Source: Acetanaerobacterium elongatum (GTDB taxonomy: Bacteria > Bacillota > Clostridia > Oscillospirales > Ruminococcaceae). From it: DNA of 64,000 nucleotides. The DNA lies in assembly GCF_900103835.1 (NCBI RefSeq), contig NZ_FNID01000013.1:1-64000 (forward strand), written 5' to 3'. The translations under genes and the position numbers were made by a program. Shown here in pieces: positions 1-8,002 of the stretch (position 1 is the stretch's first letter; every line of letters begins with the position of its first letter). The notes under the pieces are model-generated. The model saw only the letters and a program-made list of their open reading frames with translations, was not told the origin of the DNA and ran no database searches.

Positions 1-19
1 TTTCTACTGTTTTTGCCAT
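1..19 (-). CDS. 5' end of an unidentified gene, cut by the window edge
   Basis: An ATG at 19 on the minus strand opens MAKTVE and runs off the left edge. It is preceded at suitable spacing by a GAGGAA ribosome binding site (24-29). Six residues do not identify the product. The long, foldable leader upstream (20 to about 240) makes an element-encoded protein such as an IscB-type nuclease one possibility, but that is a guess from context. The divergent neighbour is the D-2-hydroxyacid dehydrogenase gene. Confidence 0.5.
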
Positions 20-240
20 TGAGTTCCTCTTTTCAATTTGATTTGAGGAACGGCATTGACTGAACGTTCTGCTAAAAACGAGTAATGTCTTTACAAAGAT
101 TAGTTTACAGGTTCAAAAAACCTACTTGTTGGTGCTTGAACGAACGTCCGGCGACTTATTTATATGCGAGATAGCGGCAAACCGCTTCACCACTCACCTC
201 CACGTGCTCTGTAGTATACCGTCTCTCGGAGGTAAGTATA
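20..240 (-). ncRNA. candidate structured leader RNA (HEARO/omega-like?)
   Basis: No convincing protein is encoded here, but read on the minus strand the stretch can fold repeatedly. There is a GCGG/CCGC hairpin (174-185) enclosed by a second helix (166-170 with 193-197). There is an AGGTT/AACCT hairpin (109-123). A 7-bp helix (23-29 with 45-51) would bury the ribosome binding site of the gene starting at 19. A structured RNA directly upstream of, and touching, an ORF is the layout of HEARO/omega RNAs of IscB elements. It could also be a cis-regulatory leader. The helices were found by eye; the family idea is inference. Confidence 0.35.
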
Positions 241-324
241 GCAGAGTTTTATTTTGACTGCGAGTTGCACCAACTCCGTTTCATGTCTTGTTGGTGCCTT
301 TCGCAGAAAGGAATGGTCTTTTAT

Positions 325-1284
325 ATGAAGATTGCAATATTAGACGGTATGGCGGTAAGTAACAATGATGTCAGCTGGGCGCCTATAGAATCCATTGCGC
401 CTACAACCATCTATGACTTTACAGGCAAAGAACAAATTCTGGAGCACATCGGAGACGCCGACTTCATCTTCACCAACCGCACCCCCATTAACCGGGAGGT
501 TATTGAAAAGGCGCCAAACCTGAAATGGATTGGAGTATTTGCAACCGGCTACAATCTAATTGATATCAATGCTGCCAAGGAAAAGGGCATTGCGGTTGCC
601 AATATTCCCGGCTATTCAACCAGCGCTGTGGCGCAGATGGTGTTTGCCATGATTCTGGAGCTTTACAACCATGTGGGTGACTACAATCATGCCGTTCACA
701 GCGGGATATGGCAGCGGGAGCGTGAACGCGCCATGTGGTGTTATCCTCTGCGGGAGCTTTACGGCAAAACCATAGGGGTTGTCGGTTTTGGTGCCATCGG
801 CAGTGCGGTGGCAAGACTGGCTGAAGCCTTTGATATGAATGTGCTTGTATACAGCCGAACGGTAAAACCAGAGGCCGAGCATGAACGGCTTCATTTTGCA
901 GCGCTGGATACGGTTCTGGCACAGAGTGATATCATAACAATCCATCTGCCGCTGTTTGACAGCACCAGAGGCTTAATATCAGCACAGCGAATTGCAAAAA
1001 TAAAACAAGGCGCTGTGCTGATAAATACTGCGCGCGGCCCGATTGTGGATGAGCAGGCTTTGGCTGATGCGCTCAATGGGGGAAGGCTTTCGGGTGCAGC
1101 AGTGGATGTTACCGCAAAGGAACCGATTGACGCAGATAACCCGCTCCTCGCTGCCAAGAACTGCATCATCACACCGCACATAGCATGGGCTCCGATAGAA
1201 ACGCGGATAAGGCTGGTTGAAATGGCTTCCGACAATTTGAAGTCCTTTATAGCCGGCAGCCCCAAAAATATCGTAAACCCATAA
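325..1284 (+). CDS. D-isomer-specific 2-hydroxyacid dehydrogenase
   Basis: NAD-dependent oxidoreductase of the D-2-hydroxyacid dehydrogenase family (hydroxypyruvate/glycerate or lactate type), interconverting a 2-oxoacid and a D-2-hydroxyacid in the cytoplasm. The 319 residues match the family length. The Rossmann motif GFGAIG lies at about 154-159, and the catalytic triad is visible: Arg237 in NTARGP, Glu266 in AKEPID and His285 in TPHIAW. The ATG at 325 is preferred over an in-frame TTG at 265 because AGAAAGGA lies about 12 nt upstream and the family N-terminus begins with MKIAILD. The gene stands alone and ends in a strong hairpin. The exact substrate cannot be told; glycerate/hydroxypyruvate is most likely from overall similarity. 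Confidence 0.88.
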   Translation: MKIAILDGMAVSNNDVSWAPIESIAPTTIYDFTGKEQILEHIGDADFIFTNRTPINREVIEKAPNLKWIGVFATGYNLIDINAAKEKGIAVANIPGYSTSAVAQMVFAMILELYNHVGDYNHAVHSGIWQRERERAMWCYPLRELYGKTIGVVGFGAIGSAVARLAEAFDMNVLVYSRTVKPEAEHERLHFAALDTVLAQSDIITIHLPLFDSTRGLISAQRIAKIKQGAVLINTARGPIVDEQALADALNGGRLSGAAVDVTAKEPIDADNPLLAAKNCIITPHIAWAPIETRIRLVEMASDNLKSFIAGSPKNIVNP

Positions 1285-1330
1285 AACTGCAGCGCCCTTG
1301 ATATCGGTATCAGGGCGCTGCAGTTTTATC
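1283..1330. terminator. bidirectional terminator hairpin
   Basis: Sixteen-base arms (1283-1298 and 1312-1327) are perfectly complementary. They are flanked by an A-run on one side and a T-run on the other, so the hairpin can stop transcription of both the dehydrogenase gene and the convergent small membrane-protein gene. Confidence 0.85.
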
Positions 1331-1338
1331 AATCAAGG

Positions 1339-1707
1339 CTATCGGGAAACGCCAAACAGCATTCCGGAAACGAACGGTATGAGCCAGATAATCCATACCA
1401 CGATGCTGAATCGGTGGAAGTTCTGCTTTTGCTTGGAGTTGTTATGTAGGATAACAACCGTTGCCCATACTTCGTGTATAAGCATAAGTAATATTGCCGT
1501 TACACCGGTGATGCCATGAAAGTTGAATGTAAAACCATCGTTTGTAAGCCTACTCATCAAGGTGGTTCCGGTGGTATCAAAAACAAGACCAATCCAGAAA
1601 ATAATCACATGCCATCGTTTGAGCCCGCCTTGTAGTTTTTCACTCCACACGCCCACCGAATAGAATAGCAAAGCAAGCGTGATGGTGATAATCGCAACAA
1701 TCAGCAT
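1339..1707 (-). CDS. small four-helix membrane protein (TIGR03987/HsmA-like)
   Basis: A 122-residue, very hydrophobic protein with about four membrane helices (residues 2-20, 33-50, 65-88 and 100-120). A His lies in the loop FNFHGITG and an HEVW motif in the third helix. It resembles the short TIGR03987/HsmA-type membrane proteins of clostridia and Bacteroidetes as recalled; no function is established. The ATG at 1707 has TAAGGAGG upstream (about 1717-1725). It lies just downstream of the HD-hydrolase gene (29 nt gap) on the same strand and may be cotranscribed with it. Confidence 0.65.
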   Translation of the reverse strand: MLIVAIITITLALLFYSVGVWSEKLQGGLKRWHVIIFWIGLVFDTTGTTLMSRLTNDGFTFNFHGITGVTAILLMLIHEVWATVVILHNNSKQKQNFHRFSIVVWIIWLIPFVSGMLFGVSR

Positions 1708-1735
1708 ATATAGTATGCCTCCTTAATAAATACTG

Positions 1736-2377
1736 TTATCGTAAAAAACCCCAGCGTTCATCATTTAAACCTACACCACTTTTGATTAGAAACTGCCGGA
1801 TATTTTCTTCTTCCAGCTCGCGATTGTAATTGAGCCGCCCAAGCCTGTCACATAATCCAAGCAGCGCAACCTCATTAACATCGGTATGTTCCAGCATGCC
1901 CTTTATATCGGCAAAACGCATCCCGTTCACCACAAAAAGAATCTGCATATGGTAACGAACTAACCCACAGACGGCATCAACCATTACTTTATCCAATGAA
2001 AAGGCAGACAGAAAATTGCGTGCCAGGTTCATTCCTATCAAATCGTGGTCATAAGAGGTAATCTTTCCATCCCTGACTTTGGTGGTTGAGGGTTTGCCGA
2101 TATCGTGGAGCAATGCCGCCCACATAAACACTCTTGGGTTGCTGCTTAAACGTTTTACCTTTGCAGCTTCATCCACAACCAGCAAGGTATGATTCCACAC
2201 ACTGCCCTCAGGGTGGTGCTTGGGTGACTGTTTCGTAGCTATCTGCTTTTGAAGCATAGTAAACGGATAGCCTGTAAACTCTGGTTTACAGGCTAAGTTA
2301 TTCAGATACTCCGAAGGCCTTTCGTCCTGCATCAGGTGTCTTTCCAATTCGTTGAATAATGCGATATCGGCTTTCAT
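1736..2377 (-). CDS. HD-domain phosphohydrolase
   Basis: A 213-residue protein of the metal-dependent HD superfamily, whose members cleave phosphate esters of nucleotides or nucleic-acid ends. The metal ligands are visible in order: His63 (VWNHT), His91-Asp92 (LLHDIGKP), His111 (YDHD) and an Asp near 177 (LCDRLGR). The short helical N-terminal part and the presence of a single HD core resemble the stand-alone HD domains related to the tRNA nucleotidyltransferase C-terminus. It sits 6 nt after the stop of a 49-codon basic ORF, whose AAGGATT tail supplies its ribosome binding site, so the two are probably translationally coupled. The substrate is unknown. Confidence 0.75.
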   Translation of the reverse strand: MKADIALFNELERHLMQDERPSEYLNNLACKPEFTGYPFTMLQKQIATKQSPKHHPEGSVWNHTLLVVDEAAKVKRLSSNPRVFMWAALLHDIGKPSTTKVRDGKITSYDHDLIGMNLARNFLSAFSLDKVMVDAVCGLVRYHMQILFVVNGMRFADIKGMLEHTDVNEVALLGLCDRLGRLNYNRELEEENIRQFLIKSGVGLNDERWGFLR

Positions 2378-2383
2378 TAAGGT

Positions 2384-2533
2384 TTAATCCTTCCTGTCCT
2401 TTTCGGGCGCCTGCAGCCCATATACAGCCCTTGCGCTTTCTGCCTGCGGGTCGTGTTTGATATGCTTGGAGCGGAACTTCCCGTCGGCCTTTTTGTTGTT
2501 GCGTGTACTCTTGCGTTTACCTTCCTCGCCCAT
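2384..2533 (-). CDS. short basic hypothetical protein (49 aa)
   Basis: An ORF of 49 codons (ATG at 2533, TAA at 2384) preceded by AAGAGGT and ending 6 nt before the HD-hydrolase start. The protein is strongly basic and hydrophilic, with MGEEGKRKSTRNNKKADGKF at its N-terminus and a KDRKD tail; no membrane segment or cysteine is present. Support is the ribosome binding site, the tight spacing to the next gene and a composition unlike random translation. It may bind nucleic acid or be a small spore-type protein; nothing in it decides this. Confidence 0.5.
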   Translation of the reverse strand: MGEEGKRKSTRNNKKADGKFRSKHIKHDPQAESARAVYGLQAPEKDRKD

Positions 2534-2600
2534 TTTCTTTACAATACCTCTTCTTTACAGATTCAATAATAACAAAACCGCTTATTCTTTTCAACCTACC

Positions 2601-2756
2601 TTAGCGCTCGGTATTGGGGCCAAGACCTTCTTTTCTTGCGTTATGAGGCAGATTTATCCCGCTTTTGCGGCTGTTTTCGGAATTCGAGAGCTTTTGCTGG
2701 GTGTTATTTGCACCCTCGAACGTTTTCTGCTTACTCTTGATGTTGTTCTTTGCCAT
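2601..2756 (-). CDS. short hydrophilic hypothetical protein (51 aa)
   Basis: A 51-codon ORF whose likely start is the ATG at 2756 (MAKNNIKSKQKTFEG), with AAAGGG about 11 nt upstream. An in-frame extension further upstream exists but has no ribosome binding site. It is rich in Asn, Lys, Ser and Gln, lacks hydrophobic stretches and ends with KEGLGPNTER. Composition and length recall small clostridial spore proteins (SASP-like or Tlp-like), but no family motif is recognised. It lies between aspA and the 49-aa ORF on the same strand. Confidence 0.45.
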   Translation of the reverse strand: MAKNNIKSKQKTFEGANNTQQKLSNSENSRKSGINLPHNARKEGLGPNTER

Positions 2757-2847
2757 AGCATCTATCAACCCTTTCATACGGCGATGATACTTAGTATTTC
2801 TTATTGCAGCGGCAATATGCCAAGAGTTAAAGCTGTCAAAAATCGGC

Positions 2848-4233
2848 TTACATATTGCGATAGGTTGCGGATTTTTTATAATCGAGAAGATTGTCAAGCT
2901 CCTTTGGGCTTAGTAGTCTTTTTTCAAGTACGAGTTCACGGATTTTTTCAGGGTCGTTCCCACATTCCCTATAAATATCCGCGGCATTATCATAACCGAT
3001 TGCCGGTGCAAGCGAAGCAATGAGCACCATGGAACGCTCCAGATGCTCACGACACCTTTTCACATTGGGAACAACCAGTTCGATACATTTTGTTCTGAAC
3101 AACTTTACCGAGGCTGTGAGCAGCTCCAAGCTTTCAAGCAGGCTGTGGGCAATCAACGGCATAAAAGCGTTGAGTTCAAAATTGCCGTTTGCGGCTGCCA
3201 TGGAAATTGCCGTATCGTTTGCTATTACCCGGATAGCCACCTGTGTGACCATCTCCGGGATAACGGGGTTCACCTTACCCGGCATAATGGTGCTGCCCAT
3301 CTGAAGTTTGGGCAGAATAATCTCAGCCAAGCCGCCTTTTGGCCCTGAATTCATGAGCCTTAAATCGGTGGATATCTTCATCAGGCTGACTGCCAGTGCT
3401 TTTAATAACCCCGATACCTCAACAAACACATCGTTATTCTGGGTAATATCCATAGGATATTCTGATTTAGCCAAACCGATACCGGTAAGGTCACGCAGCA
3501 CCTCAATCACCTTATACGCATACCGCCGCTCGGCAAGGCTGCCTGTACCAACTGCAGTGCCGCCAAGGCTAACCTGACGTAAACGTTCCTCTGCCTTATA
3601 GATACGCCAACGGTCTCGCGCTATAGCCTGCGCATAGGCGCCAAACTCCTGCCCAAGGGTGATAGGCATCGCGTCCATCAGTTCTGTGCGCCCAAGCTTT
3701 AAAACATCGGCATACTCCTGTTCCTTTTTCTGCAGTGCCTCCTGAAGCTTTGCACATTCGTCGCTGAGCGTTCGCACCGCCCATATCGACGCAATTCTTA
3801 ATGCGGTAGGGTAAACATCGTTTGTAGACTGCCCTCGGTTGATATCGTCCAGCGGATGGATGACCGAGTATTCCCCTGCCGTTTTGCCAAGCTTTTGCAG
3901 CGCCAGATTTCCCAGAACCTCGTTTACATTCATGTTCGTCGAGGTACCCGCTCCGCCCTGCAGCGGATGGGTAATAAAAGCGTCGTTAACTCTGCCCGCC
4001 AGTACATCGTCACAGGCAGAAATGATAGCATCACATTTTTGGCTTTCCATTAAGTCAAGCTCCCGGTAGGTAACCGCCGCCGCCTTTTTAACCGTAACGA
4101 TTGCGTAGATGAGAGAAAGATTTACCTGTTGCTCACCCAACGCAAAATTATCTTTAGCGCGTGCGGTTTGAGCGCCATACAGTGCATCATCCGGCAAAAG
4201 GACTTCACCAAGCAGATCTTGTTCGGTTCGCAC
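2848..4233 (-). CDS. aspA: aspartate ammonia-lyase (aspartase)
   Basis: Fumarase/aspartase superfamily enzyme converting L-aspartate to fumarate and ammonium. At 461 residues it has the family length, with the superfamily signature GSTIMPGKVNP near residue 311, holding the catalytic serine loop, and the substrate-binding STNDVYPTA segment near 138. It starts 3 nt after the hydF stop, so the two genes are one transcription unit and probably coupled. An aspartase-like gene next to hydrogenase maturation genes is a recurring arrangement in Thermotogae and Clostridia. A role in supplying ammonia for the dithiomethylamine bridge of the H-cluster has been considered; here that is inference. Fumarase is less likely given the context. 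Confidence 0.85.
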   Translation of the reverse strand: MRTEQDLLGEVLLPDDALYGAQTARAKDNFALGEQQVNLSLIYAIVTVKKAAAVTYRELDLMESQKCDAIISACDDVLAGRVNDAFITHPLQGGAGTSTNMNVNEVLGNLALQKLGKTAGEYSVIHPLDDINRGQSTNDVYPTALRIASIWAVRTLSDECAKLQEALQKKEQEYADVLKLGRTELMDAMPITLGQEFGAYAQAIARDRWRIYKAEERLRQVSLGGTAVGTGSLAERRYAYKVIEVLRDLTGIGLAKSEYPMDITQNNDVFVEVSGLLKALAVSLMKISTDLRLMNSGPKGGLAEIILPKLQMGSTIMPGKVNPVIPEMVTQVAIRVIANDTAISMAAANGNFELNAFMPLIAHSLLESLELLTASVKLFRTKCIELVVPNVKRCREHLERSMVLIASLAPAIGYDNAADIYRECGNDPEKIRELVLEKRLLSPKELDNLLDYKKSATYRNM

Positions 4234-4236
4234 CGT

Positions 4237-5448
4237 TTACTCCTCCTCTAAAGACATCGCAATGTCTGGGAATGGCTCAATGCTGCGTTTTAGAATTCCT
4301 TGCATATAAGCTATCAGCAGGCCATAGTTTGTCACCGGAATGTTCTGGTCAACAGCGCATTGTAAGCGGTATTTCATCTCGCGTTCGTTTAACATGCAGC
4401 CGCCGCAGTGCACAATCAGCTTATACTGGCTCAGATCATCGGGAAACTCGGTGCCGGAGGTGAACTTAAAATTCAGCTGCTTGCCGGTATGCTGCTTCAT
4501 CCAGCGGGGCAGCTTCACTGAACCGATATCGTCACACTGCCGGTGATGAGTACAACCCTCGCAGATTAGTACCGTATCGCCATCATTTAATGCTTCTACA
4601 GCCTTTGCTCCTTTTACTGTAAGTTCAAGATTCCCTTTATAACGTGCAAAAAGGATAGAAAACGAGGTAAGCCAGATATCCTTAGGCGTATCAGCTGATA
4701 CCTTTGCAAAAACCTGACTGTCGGTTATCACCAGCTTCGGCTTTTTACCAAGGCTCATAAGCGTATCGCGAAGCTCATATTCCTTCACCACAATCGCCGT
4801 TGCGTCGGATTCCAGAATATCACGGATGGTCTGCTGCTGGGGCAGAATCAGCCTGCCTTTGGGTGCTGCTTTATCGATGGGCACTACCAGCACCACAAAA
4901 TCGGAGGGGTTTATTAGGTCGGCAACAATGCGCAGCTTTGACTCCTCCTGAGGGGCGAGCTTTGCAATCATTTCTTTCAGCACCTGGATATTCTCTCCGG
5001 TTGCGGCACTTATCCATAGCGCATTCCGCTCATTGGTGGCTGGTCTCTCTTTGCACTGATCTGCCTTATTGTATACCACCAGATAACTAATACCCTTCTG
5101 TTTAAAAAGGGTAATAAGTTCTTCGTCTTCCCTCGTTTTACCCGCTGTACCGTCTATAATCAACACCGCAATATCGGTTTTGTTGAGTACTTGTTTGCTT
5201 TTCTTAACACGCAAGGCACCCAGTTCACCCTCGTCATCAATACCGGGAGTATCAATAATCATTACGGGGCCGAGTGGAAGCAGCTCCATAGCTTTATATA
5301 CCGGATCGGTTGTTGTTCCCTTGATATCGGAAACAATGGCAAGGTTTTGCCCTGTAACCGCATTTACTACGCTGGATTTTCCCGCATTGCGCCTGCCAAA
5401 GACTCCGATATGTACACGATCAGATGACGGAGTAGTATTTAAGCTCAT
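4237..5448 (-). CDS. hydF: [FeFe]-hydrogenase maturation GTPase HydF
   Basis: Scaffold protein on which the diiron subcluster is assembled before transfer to the hydrogenase apoprotein. The 403 residues contain an Era-like GTPase domain: P-loop GRRNAGKS at about 18-25, DTPG near 61 and NKAD near 131. This is followed by the dimerisation and cluster domains. The iron-sulfur ligands follow the HydF pattern CxH...HCxxC (CTHHRQC and HCGGCM). The ATG at 5448 follows AAGGAGGTAATTGCG. It heads an operon with aspA and is divergent from the carbamoyltransferase-like gene. HydE and HydG lie nearby in a separate unit, completing the maturation set. Confidence 0.95.
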   Translation of the reverse strand: MSLNTTPSSDRVHIGVFGRRNAGKSSVVNAVTGQNLAIVSDIKGTTTDPVYKAMELLPLGPVMIIDTPGIDDEGELGALRVKKSKQVLNKTDIAVLIIDGTAGKTREDEELITLFKQKGISYLVVYNKADQCKERPATNERNALWISAATGENIQVLKEMIAKLAPQEESKLRIVADLINPSDFVVLVVPIDKAAPKGRLILPQQQTIRDILESDATAIVVKEYELRDTLMSLGKKPKLVITDSQVFAKVSADTPKDIWLTSFSILFARYKGNLELTVKGAKAVEALNDGDTVLICEGCTHHRQCDDIGSVKLPRWMKQHTGKQLNFKFTSGTEFPDDLSQYKLIVHCGGCMLNEREMKYRLQCAVDQNIPVTNYGLLIAYMQGILKRSIEPFPDIAMSLEEE

Positions 5449-5588
5449 CGCAATTACCTCCTTGTATAGTATTCCTTGTATTCCTGTATTCGGAAATAAA
5501 ATAATTATGAATCAAATCGTCGAGTCTTCCATAAACTTGAATTCTATGATACAATTGTGCTCATTAACTTTTAAGGAGTTGACATACA

Positions 5589-6491
5589 ATGCCGGGTTTA
5601 ATTGCGCTAACGGATTTATCGGGCGACGATTTGATTCGTATTCTGGACAGAGCTGATATCCTAGCGGATGCTTGGAAACAGAACAAAATGCCTCAGGTTT
5701 TAAAAAACAAACAGGTAGGCTTGTGGTTTTATGGGCAGGGTTTCCGCAACCGGGTAGCATTTGAAATTGGCGCGAGGGCTATGGGCGCTTCTGTTTCATA
5801 TATTCCCGGTGAATTAGGTATTAACGAACCGCTAGAGGATGTTGGGCATTATTTGGATAACTGGTTCTCGCTCCTTGTAATTCGTTCCAAAAATCACAAA
5901 GATGTTCTCTATTTATCAAATAATATTGATACCCCCATTATCAATGCCAGAACAAATTATAATCATCCATGCGAAATCCTTGGTGATTTACAGTTTATAA
6001 GGAAATATCGGGGCTCGATTGACGGGTTAAATGTCGTTTTTGTCGGGGAAATTACAAACCTTTGCATGAGTTGGTTTGAAGCTGCCGTAAGGCTCCCTAT
6101 CTCTGTAACACAGGTTGCACCGGATGGATATTTAGCCGATAAAGCCCTGTTACAACAACTTAATGCTCAATCCGTAGGTGAAATTCTTGTAAGCAGTCAT
6201 CTTGATCCGTTACTCCGAAATGCTGACCTTATTTATACGGATTGTTGGCCGCGCGCTGATAATAATGATGATGCACATAGAATAAAAGAAATGTTTCTTC
6301 CCTACCAGATAACAAGCACGCATCTTCAATTACTCAAAGAAGGTGCATTGTTTTTACCATGCCCCCCCGTAACACGTGGGCAAGAAGTATCTTTTAATGC
6401 AATGAAATCCCCTGTTTGCTTGAATTACGAAGCTAAGGATTATTTGCTTCACAGCCAAAATGCTGTTCTTGAGTTTTTGGCTGGCTGCTAA
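5589..6491 (+). CDS. divergent aspartate/ornithine carbamoyltransferase-like protein
   Basis: A 300-residue protein with the overall fold pattern of the ATCase/OTCase family but with its signature motifs changed. The carbamoyl-phosphate loop STRTR is replaced by GFRNR at 51-55, followed by a recognisable VAFEIG. HPxQ becomes HPCE at 126-129, the HCLP loop becomes LPCPP at 256-260, and the SMG ornithine loop is missing. The second domain keeps VVFVGE at 149-154 and DLIYTDCW at 213-220. Such changes suggest another substrate or a non-catalytic role. It lies alone on the plus strand between hydF and hydG, with AAGGAG ahead of its ATG. No arginine or pyrimidine gene is nearby. Confidence 0.7.
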   Translation: MPGLIALTDLSGDDLIRILDRADILADAWKQNKMPQVLKNKQVGLWFYGQGFRNRVAFEIGARAMGASVSYIPGELGINEPLEDVGHYLDNWFSLLVIRSKNHKDVLYLSNNIDTPIINARTNYNHPCEILGDLQFIRKYRGSIDGLNVVFVGEITNLCMSWFEAAVRLPISVTQVAPDGYLADKALLQQLNAQSVGEILVSSHLDPLLRNADLIYTDCWPRADNNDDAHRIKEMFLPYQITSTHLQLLKEGALFLPCPPVTRGQEVSFNAMKSPVCLNYEAKDYLLHSQNAVLEFLAGC

Positions 6492-6519
6492 TCCCTCTTC
6501 ACCTACCAATCTGTGGTGC

Positions 6520-7938
6520 TTAAAAGCGGAAATCCCGGCTACCGTTCTCGATTGCCTGAAGGTTCTTTAGGGCAATCTCCCGTACCTTCTCTTTCGGTAC
6601 GTTAGCAATCTCGCGTTCAATCAGTGCCTCTCCGATTTTGCGGGTATCCTCTGAGGCATAGTCAATCAGGTATTCCTTTAAGGTCATCAGGGCGTTGGGG
6701 TGGCAGCAGTTTTGTATCTGGCCACTCTTGCACAGGCTCATAAAACGGTCCCCCGTGCGCCCCTCGCGGTAGCATGCCGTACAAAAACTAGGAATATAAC
6801 CTAGTCTCATTAGCCAGTTTACTACCTCGTCAAGGGTGCGGGTATCGCTTACATCAAACTGCTCGGATTTTTCATCCTCCGCCTCGGGTTCGGCATAACC
6901 GCCAACACTGGTTTTGGAGCCGCCGCTGATCTGCGAGATTCCAAGGTGAAGTACCTTCTCGCGGCATTGCTGGCTTTCGCGCGTAGATACGATCATGCCG
7001 GTATAGGGTACCGCCACGCGGATACACGCAACCAGCTTGGCAAAGGTATCGTCGTCAATGCCGTTATCAAAGACATTCGGGTCGATATCATCGGCCTTAC
7101 GGATACGCGGAACGCTGATGGTGTGCGGACCCACGCCGAACACCGCCTCCAGATGCTCTGCATGCATCAATAACGCGGAAAATTCATAACGGTACAGCTC
7201 CAAGCCAAACAACACGCCCAGCCCTACGTCGTCTATGCCGCCCAGCATTGCTCTGTCCATCGCTTCGGTATGGTAGGCATAGTTGTGTTTTGGTCCGGTG
7301 GGGTGCAGCTTTTCGTAGCTCTCTTTATGGTAGGTCTCCTGAAACAGGATGTAGGTGCCAATGCCCGCATCCTTGAGCTTTTTATAGTTTTCTACGGTGG
7401 TGGCGGCGATATTAACATTTACACGCCGTATGGCGCCGTTTTTATGCTTGATGCTGTAAATGGTATCGATACATTCCAGTATATACTCAATCGGGTTCAT
7501 CTCGGGGTGTTCGCCCGCCTCGATGGCCAAACGCTTGTGCCCCATATCCTGCAGCGCAATTACTTCCTTGCGCACCTCATCCTGTGTAAGCTTTTTGCGT
7601 GCGATATGCTTGTTCTTCATGTGGTAAGGGCAGTATACGCATCCGTTTACGCAGTAGTTGGAAAGGTAAAGCGGCGCGAACATCACAATTCTGTTCCCGT
7701 AAAAGTCTTTTTTAATCTGCTCGGCGAGCGCGTAAATCTCTTTGTTCTTCTCTTCAATATCACAATCCAGCAGTACTGCGGCTTCTCTATGGGTGAGCCC
7801 TTTTCTGAGCCTTGCCTTTTCAAGGATGCTGTCAATAAGCGCTGAATTATGCTTGTTTGTCTCTGCATATTGGAGGGTCTCTATTACCTCCTCATGACTG
7901 ATAAACTCCTCCGCTTTGGAGGATGCAGGGTTATACAT
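6520..7938 (-). CDS. hydG: [FeFe]-hydrogenase maturation radical SAM protein HydG
   Basis: Radical-SAM tyrosine lyase that produces the CO and CN ligands of the H-cluster as an iron-cysteine synthon. At 472 residues it has the family length. The SAM cluster motif CX3CX2C is at Cys96, Cys100 and Cys103 (CVNGCVYC). The C-terminal auxiliary-cluster motif CX2CX22C, which separates HydG from ThiH, is present as CTAC followed by a Cys 23 residues later, near CHPNA. It lies downstream of hydE on the same strand with a gap of 64 to 65 nt and is the last gene of the unit driven from the promoter near 9490. Confidence 0.96.
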   Translation of the reverse strand: MYNPASSKAEEFISHEEVIETLQYAETNKHNSALIDSILEKARLRKGLTHREAAVLLDCDIEEKNKEIYALAEQIKKDFYGNRIVMFAPLYLSNYCVNGCVYCPYHMKNKHIARKKLTQDEVRKEVIALQDMGHKRLAIEAGEHPEMNPIEYILECIDTIYSIKHKNGAIRRVNVNIAATTVENYKKLKDAGIGTYILFQETYHKESYEKLHPTGPKHNYAYHTEAMDRAMLGGIDDVGLGVLFGLELYRYEFSALLMHAEHLEAVFGVGPHTISVPRIRKADDIDPNVFDNGIDDDTFAKLVACIRVAVPYTGMIVSTRESQQCREKVLHLGISQISGGSKTSVGGYAEPEAEDEKSEQFDVSDTRTLDEVVNWLMRLGYIPSFCTACYREGRTGDRFMSLCKSGQIQNCCHPNALMTLKEYLIDYASEDTRKIGEALIEREIANVPKEKVREIALKNLQAIENGSRDFRF

Positions 7939-8002
7939 AATAATCTTCCTTTCTTAATCAGGTTAGGTTTTATACCTTCCCCTTCAGCTTGATTTAATTC
8001 AA

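Noticed and set aside
2457-3023. 188-codon plus-strand frame
   Set aside because: Lies over the 3' end of aspA and the two small minus-strand ORFs; composition is random-like and no ribosome binding site is seen.
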